NCBI GenBank assembly: GCA_963813415.1
Contig: CAWEYW010000006.1
Span: 105,535-169,534, forward strand
Length of the DNA: 64,000 bases
Reading direction: 5' to 3'
From: CAIWHR01 sp963813415
Lineage (GTDB): Bacteria > Pseudomonadota > Gammaproteobacteria > Burkholderiales > Casimicrobiaceae
Shown: positions 45,001-52,139 of the stretch, piece after piece
How positions within the stretch are numbered: the first letter of the stretch is position 1
How the letters are laid out: each line of letters starts with the position of its first letter
Notes under the pieces: generated by a model
Told to the model about the DNA's origin: nothing
Database searches by the model: none
Seen by the model: only the letters and a program-made list of their open reading frames with translations
Translations under genes and position numbers: made by a program

Positions 45001-45392
45001 ATCTCGTGCCCGCGGCCGTCCGCCGCAAAGAAGATCGTCGCCGGGTGCGCCGCGTCGGTGACCTTCAGGAGGATGCCCAGGTCGGGCAACGCGGATAGAT
45101 AGAACTTGTTATTCGTGACGAGCGGTCCGACGATGTCCATGTCGGCGGCGAACGCGATCTGACCGGCTGCGCCGCTGCCAAGCATGATGCACCCGTCGAC
45201 GGCGGGACGCACGTTGCGGAACGCCGTTCCGTTGAAGAGATTGTTCGCAATCGTCAACGCATCGGCGTCATCCGGAAGATGAAATCCGGGAATCGTCGAG
45301 AGGATGTCTTTCGGCCACATCGCGGCCGCGGCACCAGCGCGATCCGCGATCGTGTGATCGATGCCGAGCAGATCGAAATACGTCACCTTCAC
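39012..45392 (-). CDS. Giant protein of unknown function (2126 aa), beta-rich with lectin-like C-terminal domain
   Basis: Starts with GTG 45392, overlapping the stop of the phospholipase D-like gene by GTGA. No signal peptide. The first ~1000 residues are rich in alternating hydrophobic strands, for example FWIELGFKIRVFWIFSFGAE near residue 930, with many Gly-containing turns, so a long beta structure is likely. Residues about 1640-1800 look like a concanavalin/LamG-type jelly roll (HSHVDLRSASAAGIAVSVGD, GTFLLTVTAYDDLVRATVGN, GRVALVARGPAAFAGIAV). The last 300 residues include further beta segments. I do not recognise the whole protein. It is the last gene of a coupled unit with a FnIII-like and a PLD-like protein. 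Confidence 0.85.
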   Translation of the reverse strand: MKVTYFDLLGIDHTIADRAGAAAAMWPKDILSTIPGFHLPDDADALTIANNLFNGTAFRNVRPAVDGCIMLGSGAAGQIAFAADMDIVGPLVTNNKFYLSALPDLGILLKVTDAAHPATIFFAADGRGHEIIIDQLPVKLFLKAGLASALSGAPVSVGSFDPTAIDTFAYTLNDENHSAEIECYVRLHLTVEGDVILEPTVPISLGPVRWMGLPAKAVYDVQLLPSPSRTEYLEWAHNDPGSFFAKPPAKGALGFRSIEVDFTQPPFSDLRTRVQTGAVHLENLELVLEDVVVPVMVPMLPIPSHGTFGFRRKITDRGDIKEAYSLSGAPVQIPIYASTQQGGNGGSSLTLQVEKFFFRTGDIHAFDPADQPQLQFQAALIFQTTTGKKLGPTMGIDDEWTFTAGMVIDIADTPVKMTIADTTVGLVGLKLGVSVGRLSNGVPFKDSFELLGDLYVSGLPSGGSSFFKITSLTGKPLSVVIRDLGYKLGHFSLDGLQMPDGMQLVFANTVKIIIEELGWVEEPNGTPYFSFSGGVAIGGSGGGKAVKPSGDTTDKDGGSGFGIRVRRLRFRLNDDGSQPFFKLDGIFLKLAYGPVDVEGFGYISDFTADGWAVKEWGFGVKVVLNALAMTFSLAAEFIKGKRTNLSDPAQDFDYFLAALELGFLPAGPIGLYDIRALVADNMAPNLDATFPDGEGMVLLKWHQNHDNALSMPANRTLADWIAEKGSFDFGVGCGFSLNGCGSALHLSIFVFFAKSKADTGILIVGELFLLKNPKPIAFVAIEYDIDKDKFGVMIGIDLNVGDFASGSLPSWLARIAQLTGTMYLGNKPWAFAIGQLADQSTWLALKIDFDVWITIKFMLGVCVQIVDGGPKGFGIVITLSAGANWGIGSFILWGTFGLVFGTWKTGSDASGLEFWIELGFKIRVFWIFSFGAEISLKITYIGKHPWYVTLHAEIKIDTPWFLPDVTFTIDKTYQEPLPFDTSTVTQSLSKASGLGCVQQSTPLLVPGLAGALGDGAFVYTFNQLNGLSGVRIADPHLRNDIPIVSVDATIAIDLSQPMSNDSAVATSTYDGTTDTGVQKVADLNLRYGLKSIAVRRAPRFGPTAGVWSDLVTDAQTQFSIGGAAPETINFSWDHDSRADGKLAPKRLLINSAAPYSFITKAAQNDEEAARNDADFPCCDRETQRKSLPRAHVLEFSGIAMGARVPRNERFSGGGAWWTWATPTTPAVMPGDPVYPGGHLARVSPRASMVIGSADLTDPAMSAQLECSWERLPATLVFEAYSGVTQVAHQSADMRAAGSSSLNLTVAATTTGMTRLVLRVEVDEHVVLGGVSAGLAKAFAAVGFSALAQLGIYRVSYVTLADVLRYVAATQRCGNGGAVGPPGSDASGKLAFLPNHDYEIVITSTIDVGAKAAGARTLDVSEALYFRTKGLPGLNAAENVGDDIRPHVDMTYPGQRATPLYRLEPCVLAFENSLSSVLPIDRTPLPGDPPEKAQMFPLELNVDRVVSLDGLKRLTVPSDDWIWAHRANPYPRRYAKAASGFAQAKVRRARSHDALVLRHEAVKLASPGCGPATVDHASQVLLHEPIDRDAAPGPWEATTGYRATVRQKDGAFTERSGFDIFDLGAFIKQADGGATAVLWSVDAHGNLIAPSPGGGRHYATCGEATWDHLQVHSHVDLRSASAAGIAVSVGDGTPVPTGYVATVEIDGGGHALVVRLRDAAGERELGRAAVQIDGTFLLTVTAYDDLVRATVGNVSVDGAREAVRSGRVALVARGPAAFAGIAVGAIDIYAFDFVTSAYASFNEHLGTYDGQLPTLAAGAFGGTPTPVTSVLAAHAAEFVALMQRSADPQERQKLFDAVVGALGIGLQKAPDRVTIARLTDGSGTFGFMLQSPEPISLTREVTLTLSKHVRRWVPGPVWPPLPPLGVSTPVHGASTGLGPLESIAMRAVSALDQSAALPAPAALARLSFAKGQVAAPAESATFDPQARIARIIATAAGNLVELYRAPAATAGTNASGALIELVPATEAAKRSELAAVAALDPGMIALLPGGSGPVWHGHWIEEDITIPVVALANGAETMILMVSAGGAPLDAGTYTLHAVLDRDRWHASTVTDPEQHYHDERAIALHW

Positions 45393-48232
45393 GGGTAATC
45401 CGGTCCTTTGGCGCTCGGCGTCGCGTCGAGCGGAGTGGACGGATCCGCGAACAGCGGCCACACCTGGGGCTTGGCGGCATCGGCGAGCGAGCCGATCAGG
45501 ACCTGCAGCAGGAAGCTCGGAATCGAGCTGCCCGTACCGATCGGCACGTCCGGCGGCAGCGAGCCGAAGAACGACAGCGGCTGCCGGCGCGAGCCTTCGT
45601 ACCAGGAGCGTTTGGTGAAATACGGCAGCGCGGAAATCGGGTCGGCGAACAGCGACTCACCCATTTCCGGCGTCAGTCCGAGATGCTCGGCCATCAGGCG
45701 GCAACGCAGGACGCGCGCGGGATTCGCCGGATCGCCGCGCAGGTGCTGCGGGATCGTGAACGAGTCCATCTCGCCGTCGTGATAGAGTCCGCGCCGGTTG
45801 AGATTCGATGACCCGACCGACAGGAATACGTCGTCGATGATCATCATCTTCGCGTGCACGTAGATGGGCGGGATCTGCACGGCCATCACCGGCGTACCAA
45901 CCGGGTGCTCGACCGGTTGCGCGCCCCAGCTCGGCGCGCCGCCCGCTCGCGCGATCTCGATCTGCTGCGTCGCGGCGCTGCCGGTGCCGGTGGGCGGCCC
46001 TGCGAGCGCATGGACGAGTACCAGCTCGTTGCCGATGAACGCGAGAAATGGCGGCGGCGGAAGGTGCACGACGGGCGCCACAGTGGCAGTGGGGGCTCCC
46101 ACGGTCAGCTTCGCCGTCAGCGACATCCGTCCGAGGTTGGTGGTGAGCGCCGGCGTCTCGTGGAGATAGCGGCGCAGGGGCGCGCCGACATGGAGACGCT
46201 CGGCCCAGCGCGCCTGCAGCGCCGCGAGCACTTGCGATCGACGCACCTGGCCGTAGGGCTGGTCGGTAGCGAACGGCATGGTGATGATCAGCCCACGCAC
46301 GCCGCGAGCGGGATCGCCCGCGTCGAGCAATGCCTGCACGTACTCGTTCGGCGGCGTGAAATACTGCTCTTCGATGTAGATGAAGTCGCGCGCCTGCCCG
46401 ATCGCCGCAATGAGCGTGCGCCGCGGCGTGTCGTCCCCGTTCGGGGCGAACGTGAACGGCGTCGTCGCGCTTCCGGCCTGCTGCTTGAAATAGGTGCGCG
46501 CAATCTGCACCAGATGCGAGCCGGGGCTGCCGAGTGATGCGCCCGCCGAAGGAATCGAGACCGACCCGCCGTGGCGTCCGGCGCGCTCTTCATAGGTGCG
46601 CAGGACATCGGCGACGGCGGGGCCGGTGATGCGCACCTGGATGTCGTGGAACGGATGCTGCGCGCGATGCAACGTGGTGTCGACGCGATCGCTGTTGATG
46701 TCGATCCCGCCCAGATAGGCAACGTAGGTTCCGTCCGCCTTCCTGACGCTGACGAATTTCTGGTGGTAGACGCCGATGTGGCTGAAGTCGTCGATCGTGT
46801 GGCCGACGACCTTGAACGGCGGTGGCGTCACCAGCGGGTTGTCCGCAAAGGCCGCCGGGTAGGGCGTCCAGGTGGCGATCGTCGGATCGACGGCGTCGAT
46901 CGCGTCCTTGAAGTCTTTGGAGAGCTCCATCACGCTCTTGACCATGTCGAGCGTGATGGGCGACGCGAGCACGGCCGAAAGCGCCGTGTAGGCGACCGCG
47001 GCAACGGCATAACCGGCCGGGTCGGTCTGCATCTTCAGCAGCGATTGCAGCGGCGACAGCGAGGCATAGAGGACGAACAGGATCGGAATGAGCTCGGGGA
47101 AGTCGTCGATCGTCGGCGAGTCGAACTGCATGAACTGATTGACCAGCATGCGCACGTCGACGCCGCTGCCGTGCAGGTCGGTGATGACCTTCAGCAGCGT
47201 GCTGTCGTGGTCGCTCGGCACCAGCGGCCAGTCGACCTTCGAATCGTTGAGGCTGCCCTTGACGAATGCCCAGCCGGCGAGCTCGACCGCACCGCCAGAC
47301 TTGGCCGCGCGCATGTCTTCGACCAGCCGCGTGAAATAAGCCGTGCCTTCCTGGATCGGCTCGACCAAGCTGTTCGGATTCCAGCGATTGAGCAGCACGC
47401 CCGGGGTCGGAGTGGCGAGCCACTGCTCGGCGTGCAGGACCTGCACGAGGCGCCTGCCCGCCGGCAACGTCAGCGGCGTGTCGAAGCTGCCGGCATCCGT
47501 TTCGCCCGTCGCGAGAATGGCATGACCACCTCCCGTCGACGTGACGCTGGCAACGCCGGCGGGCGGGACGGTGACACCGGTATCGCCGTCCATGGCAGGC
47601 GTGAGCACGACGCTGGTCGCCGCGCCACCGTCGATCGTGATCGAAAACGTTCCCGACACCGCCGCGGCGCCGCGGTGATCGAGGATGCGCAAGCGGCGCG
47701 CGTTGGTCAGTGCCGCGAGATCCGCGACGAACTGCGCCCAGTTCGCATCGCACTGGCCGCTTTCCGCTATTGCTTCCGCCCACGAGAGCGGATCGCGGCA
47801 CAGGCGATCCTGGCAGGCGAACGCGAGGAACGCGGTGGAGCCCGCGCCTGCCGGCGCGGTCACGAACGCATCGCCGGAGTACAGCGCATCATCGGCTGCC
47901 GGTGCGGCCCCCGCCGTTCCCGCAACGATGACGATCTGGACCGGCAGCCCGCCACGAATCGCCTTGAAGGCGGCCGGCGCCATCTGGGGCAACGGCGAGA
48001 GCTGGAACGCCGTCCACGGCGACGGCGAATTGCCCGGGACGCCATTCGACGTGCCGCTGGCGCGTGCGATCGAGCCGGTGGCGAATGCCGCGATGGGCGT
48101 GCCTGGCGGCAGTCCGATCCACATCAGCGGATCCTGGGCGAACCGCAATTCCGGCGCGTTCGGTACGGTCGCCGACGGAGTGATGCGTTGCAGCGACACG
48201 CCGTGCGCGACGGGAGTTGCGAAAGTGCTCAT
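45389..48232 (-). CDS. Phospholipase D-like protein with two HKD motifs (947 aa)
   Basis: Two PLD half-sites are present. The first is YHQKFVSVRKADGTYVAYLG with His490, Lys492 and the following GGIDINSDR. The second is YVHAKMMIIDDVFLSVGSSN with the full HxKxxxxD (His793, Lys795, Asp800). About 300 residues separate them, with EEQYFTPPNEYV typical of the second lobe. The first ~270 residues are a separate beta-rich region of unknown type. No signal peptide. PLD enzymes cleave or transfer phosphatidyl groups; the substrate here is unknown. Start and stop both overlap neighbours by 4 nt. Confidence 0.9.
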   Translation of the reverse strand: MSTFATPVAHGVSLQRITPSATVPNAPELRFAQDPLMWIGLPPGTPIAAFATGSIARASGTSNGVPGNSPSPWTAFQLSPLPQMAPAAFKAIRGGLPVQIVIVAGTAGAAPAADDALYSGDAFVTAPAGAGSTAFLAFACQDRLCRDPLSWAEAIAESGQCDANWAQFVADLAALTNARRLRILDHRGAAAVSGTFSITIDGGAATSVVLTPAMDGDTGVTVPPAGVASVTSTGGGHAILATGETDAGSFDTPLTLPAGRRLVQVLHAEQWLATPTPGVLLNRWNPNSLVEPIQEGTAYFTRLVEDMRAAKSGGAVELAGWAFVKGSLNDSKVDWPLVPSDHDSTLLKVITDLHGSGVDVRMLVNQFMQFDSPTIDDFPELIPILFVLYASLSPLQSLLKMQTDPAGYAVAAVAYTALSAVLASPITLDMVKSVMELSKDFKDAIDAVDPTIATWTPYPAAFADNPLVTPPPFKVVGHTIDDFSHIGVYHQKFVSVRKADGTYVAYLGGIDINSDRVDTTLHRAQHPFHDIQVRITGPAVADVLRTYEERAGRHGGSVSIPSAGASLGSPGSHLVQIARTYFKQQAGSATTPFTFAPNGDDTPRRTLIAAIGQARDFIYIEEQYFTPPNEYVQALLDAGDPARGVRGLIITMPFATDQPYGQVRRSQVLAALQARWAERLHVGAPLRRYLHETPALTTNLGRMSLTAKLTVGAPTATVAPVVHLPPPPFLAFIGNELVLVHALAGPPTGTGSAATQQIEIARAGGAPSWGAQPVEHPVGTPVMAVQIPPIYVHAKMMIIDDVFLSVGSSNLNRRGLYHDGEMDSFTIPQHLRGDPANPARVLRCRLMAEHLGLTPEMGESLFADPISALPYFTKRSWYEGSRRQPLSFFGSLPPDVPIGTGSSIPSFLLQVLIGSLADAAKPQVWPLFADPSTPLDATPSAKGPDYP

Positions 48233-51200
48233 GCCCGCACACCCGTGCCGAATGGACCGCAGACGAACGAGGGGACGCCGTCACGCGTCAAGGCGTAGCA
48301 CCACAGCGTCGCCCAGGCGCCTTGCGTCGCCGCGGTTGCCAACCTGGCGACGCGCGTGCCGTCGGGTTCGACCGTGACGTCGAGATCCGCGAGCGATTTG
48401 ACGGCGACCGGCGCCAGCAACGTGCCGTCGGCGAGCCGCAGCCGCAGGCCGTCGTGCGGATAGAGGTCGCGCCGGTTCGGAATGCGCAGCAAGTCGGCAC
48501 CGGCTTGCGCGGTCGGCTCGACATTCGGCGGCGAGAACGCCGCGAACAGGAGCGCGTGCGTCGTGTCGGGGTCGGCCGGCACCGCGACGGTGAGCGCTAC
48601 GCCCGTGTTGGTGGTCGCAATCGCGCGCCGCTGGGGCTGCGCTGCCCCGGCGATCGAGGGCACGCGCACGACGACGGGCAAGATCGCGCCGCCTTCCGAG
48701 AGATGGCCTTGGGCATCGGCCGCGCGCGCGAAGTAGAAGAAGCGACCCGGTTTCGGGGCGAGCCGGTCACGCACCGCACCCACCGGCACGATGTCAGCAC
48801 TGACGCGCTCGAAAAACGGCCGCGGATCGCTCGACGCGACGATGATATGCAGGATGTACTTGCTGGCAAGGCGCTCGGGGTGCGAGTTCAACACTGCGAT
48901 GACGGTGGCGTGATCGCCCGGATTGAGGAACGGGATGGTCTCCTCTCCGCCCCCAGGATGCCGGAGCTTGACGTCGCTTCCCGCCACGGACACGCGCGAA
49001 AGGATGTCGTCCACCGAACACCGTTCGAGCGCAACCGGGGCACCGGCGGGTAGCGCCCCACCCAGCATCGCGTTGAGATCGAGTTCGACCAGGACCTGAC
49101 GGCCGGATGGCTCGTCGGTGACGATCTCGGGGATGTCGCCCAACGGCGGCGGCACGTCGAACACCGGCTGTCCGCGGTAACGCGCGGCCACCGTGCACGC
49201 GGCAATCGCGCTTTCGTTGCCGGGCCGATTCGCGTTCGATCCCGTGGTGCGCTCGTCGGGCACGTAGCTTTGGGCGTCCGCGGCGGAAACGCCGACCCAC
49301 AACCCGTCGCGCGGATGCGACGCGTCGAGCGTGAGCGCGTCGTAGAAGGTGTGGCGATAGGTATCGCTCGCGGTGAGCGGCACGATCGCTTCGCGGCGAT
49401 CCCAGCCGCGTGGGCGCTGATGTTCCGACCGCAGCGGACGCCCGAGGCTGACGGCGCCCGGCACCGGTTGGGTCGCCGGCTGCAATGACGAGACGTCGAC
49501 GAGCATCGACGGAGCCGTGCCCGCGTCGTTCTGCGCGATGCGGAAGGTGTAGCCGTTGCTGTCGAGCCACTGGCCCACGAGTTCGTCCGCAACGAGCGGC
49601 AGATCGGTGGTGAGGGCAAGCTTCCAATGCGCAGCGGCCGACGACACGCTCGCAATCGTCGCCCGGACGACATCGGGCGCTCGCGTGGCGTACACGCGAA
49701 ACTCCGCCGTCGAGGGGTCGATATCGCGCTCCTGCGCGCGCCATCCCCACTCCAGCACGATCGCGTTGGCATGCGCGCCCAGCAGCGCAATGTCGGTAGC
49801 GGTAAGTCCCGGCGCGCCGCGGACGATCGCCCGCGCCCGCGGGCCCGTCGGAGCGGAGACGTGGCCATGGGCGTCGAGCGGGGGCGGCGGTTGCGGACCG
49901 ACGGGCATCGGCGGCGGAACGTGCTTCTCCAGCCGCTCGATGTTCGAGAGCACCGCGGTTGCGCTGACCCGTCCCGCCGCGTCGACCGCGCGAATCTGAT
50001 ACTGGTGGTAGGTCCCGAACGGCTGCGCCGGGCGCATCACACCCGTGGTCGGATCTGTCTCGCCGAACACGTCGCTGACGTGCAACGTCACGCCCGCATC
50101 GGTGGTGCGCGGACGAATCGCCGGAAAGAGCGCGTCGATGTCGCAACCATATTCGAGCCGCTGTTCGGGCGGCGTGAGGTCGCGCGATCCCATCGTCAGG
50201 TTGTCGTCGGCGTTGATCGGCTCCCATGGACCGTAGGCGGCCGGCAGCTCGACGCGGCGATGCTCGATGGTGTACGCGATCGCGTCGAGCGGCGGTCCCG
50301 CGTCGAGATCGTCCGGCCACGAGGTGAGCCCGCCGAGCGTGCTCGGCAGCCACGTCAGCCGGAAGCCGACGGGCGGCCGCGGCGGCACCGGCGTCGACTC
50401 GTCGATCGGTCCGGTCAGCACCACCGGCGGATGTTGCAGGTTGGCGATCGAGAAGAGCAGCGGCGGCGACGGCAGCGGTTGCGCCGCGAACACGATGGGG
50501 CCGACATAGGCGTGCACCTCGACCTTGCCGCTCTTGCCCGAGGGCAGGCGGATCGCGTACAGCGTCCCAGTGCCCGCCAAGCGCACCTCGCTGATCGGCG
50601 CAGCGAAGGTCAACTCCACGCGCGACCCTGCGGGCAAGGGGGTCAGCAACGGGGAGCCGAATGCCCACGGCAATCCACCGGCGTACGAGAACGTGTTGCC
50701 CTCCGACACCTCGAGCACGACGGTCTTGACGGGCGACGGGAAGCCGATGATCGCGCTCCACACGTCGTACGACGGCAGAAGCCACGAGCTGTCGTATCCG
50801 GCCGTGTCGATGCAAATGCCGCGCCGCGACGCCGCGTGAAACGCACTTGCCGGGGGCGCCGGATCGAGCACGACCTTCACCGGCGTCTGGAAACGCAGCG
50901 TGAGGTCCCGGATCGAAATGGCCGCGGGCAGTAGCGTCGACGCCGGGACGCGATGCACGTCATACACCGTGTCGGCAAGATCGGCCTCGTCGAAGCGGCC
51001 CGTGATTCGGTAGAGATACGTCTGCCCGCCGACGAGCCCATGCTGATCGGCAAAGCCGAACCCGAGCGTGCGCCGCAGCTTGGGGTGCAGCGACAGAACG
51101 CCCAGCTGCACGTCGAACGGTATTTCCTCGTAGGCCTGCGTGGTGTCCGCGCGCATCAGCGAAACCGTTTCACCCTTGCGCCCCATGTGCGCCGCTGCCG

Positions 51201-51945
51201 GCTCGCGCATCGTCGCCGCCATGCGGTCGAAGTCGCTCTCGACCAGCGTCTCGCTCCCAACCAGCCGCGACTTGGCTTTCGCGAACTCGTCCGCGGGCGT
51301 CGCGAGCGTCGTATCCGCTTCACGGATGGGCAGCGTGAGACTCCTTGCGACGTACGGCGCCTTCCTCCACAGCGCGTCGTCGTCCTGCGGGCGGTCGAAT
51401 ACGCAGATTCTGAGGTTCGACGCGAAGAGCGCATACACGACGATCGTGTCGATTCCGGGCGCTTCCAGCGTCATCGTCACAGGCGCGGCGCCGCTCGTGG
51501 CCGTCGCTACTGCCTTGCCCTTCGCCAGCGCGATCGAGATCGCAAGCCGCGCGTCGACATTGACCGTCGCGCGCGCGACCGGGAGATCGAGTTCCTGAAT
51601 GAACGTGTCGAAGCTCGTCGGCACGACGGACATCGCTGGCGATGCCGGCGGTGCGCCGACCGGGTTGCCGGCGGCGACGAGCGTCAGTGCTGTGAGTGGC
51701 GCGAATTTCGAACCGGTGCGCAGTCGCAGTGGCCCGAGCGGCATCGGCAGTTCCCTGCGCTGGCGCAGGAGCGCGATGGTCGCGGTGTCGATGGTCTCGC
51801 AGCGTTCGGTCCACCGCTGGTCGCGGTTAGCCAATCGCTGCACGTCGTAGCCACCGATGGACAGCGGCAGCACGTCGGGCCACGACCAGCCGAGGTGGAT
51901 GCCTTCGAAACCCGGATCGAGTCGCGGAATGCCGAACGCGTGCAT
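48229..51945 (-). CDS. Large FnIII-like protein of unknown function (1238 aa)
   Basis: No signal peptide. It begins MHAFGIPRLDPGFEGIHLGW, and the N-terminal DVQR... and later GTYHQYQIRAVDAAGRVS and GRFFYFARAADAQGHLSEGG segments have the Tyr-x-(I/A)RA-D-x-x-G-x-x-S pattern of fibronectin type III strands. At least three such modules are likely, with Pro-rich linkers (PPPMPVGPQPPPPLDAHG). No catalytic motif is seen. It may be a scaffold or binding subunit. Its stop overlaps the PLD gene start (ATGA). The start is 194 bp below the stop of the sphingomyelinase-like gene. Confidence 0.8.
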   Translation of the reverse strand: MHAFGIPRLDPGFEGIHLGWSWPDVLPLSIGGYDVQRLANRDQRWTERCETIDTATIALLRQRRELPMPLGPLRLRTGSKFAPLTALTLVAAGNPVGAPPASPAMSVVPTSFDTFIQELDLPVARATVNVDARLAISIALAKGKAVATATSGAAPVTMTLEAPGIDTIVVYALFASNLRICVFDRPQDDDALWRKAPYVARSLTLPIREADTTLATPADEFAKAKSRLVGSETLVESDFDRMAATMREPAAAHMGRKGETVSLMRADTTQAYEEIPFDVQLGVLSLHPKLRRTLGFGFADQHGLVGGQTYLYRITGRFDEADLADTVYDVHRVPASTLLPAAISIRDLTLRFQTPVKVVLDPAPPASAFHAASRRGICIDTAGYDSSWLLPSYDVWSAIIGFPSPVKTVVLEVSEGNTFSYAGGLPWAFGSPLLTPLPAGSRVELTFAAPISEVRLAGTGTLYAIRLPSGKSGKVEVHAYVGPIVFAAQPLPSPPLLFSIANLQHPPVVLTGPIDESTPVPPRPPVGFRLTWLPSTLGGLTSWPDDLDAGPPLDAIAYTIEHRRVELPAAYGPWEPINADDNLTMGSRDLTPPEQRLEYGCDIDALFPAIRPRTTDAGVTLHVSDVFGETDPTTGVMRPAQPFGTYHQYQIRAVDAAGRVSATAVLSNIERLEKHVPPPMPVGPQPPPPLDAHGHVSAPTGPRARAIVRGAPGLTATDIALLGAHANAIVLEWGWRAQERDIDPSTAEFRVYATRAPDVVRATIASVSSAAAHWKLALTTDLPLVADELVGQWLDSNGYTFRIAQNDAGTAPSMLVDVSSLQPATQPVPGAVSLGRPLRSEHQRPRGWDRREAIVPLTASDTYRHTFYDALTLDASHPRDGLWVGVSAADAQSYVPDERTTGSNANRPGNESAIAACTVAARYRGQPVFDVPPPLGDIPEIVTDEPSGRQVLVELDLNAMLGGALPAGAPVALERCSVDDILSRVSVAGSDVKLRHPGGGEETIPFLNPGDHATVIAVLNSHPERLASKYILHIIVASSDPRPFFERVSADIVPVGAVRDRLAPKPGRFFYFARAADAQGHLSEGGAILPVVVRVPSIAGAAQPQRRAIATTNTGVALTVAVPADPDTTHALLFAAFSPPNVEPTAQAGADLLRIPNRRDLYPHDGLRLRLADGTLLAPVAVKSLADLDVTVEPDGTRVARLATAATQGAWATLWCYALTRDGVPSFVCGPFGTGVRA

Positions 51946-51983
51946 CGGACTGCCCTGGGAGAAGGGGAACGCCTTGGGGCCGG

Positions 51984-52003
51984 CAAGCGAAGCGTGTCGC
52001 TTG
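51984..52003. promoter_or_regulatory. Inverted repeat between the SMaseD-like and FnIII-like genes
   Basis: CAAGCGA-AGCGTG-TCGCTTG, a perfect 7-bp stem with 6-nt loop, 39 bp before the start of the 1238-residue protein gene. No T tract follows on either strand, so it is more likely an operator or mRNA processing structure than a terminator. Confidence 0.4.
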
Positions 52004-52139
52004 TGGGGGACAACCTAACGCCGGCAGGTATCGATGTCAACGAAGAACGACGTTCCCTTGCAAACGACGCGGCGCTGCCGCACCGCGAGAGACCATTACC
52101 ACAGCAGCGGATTCGGCAGGACGTGGCGCCGGAAACCGT

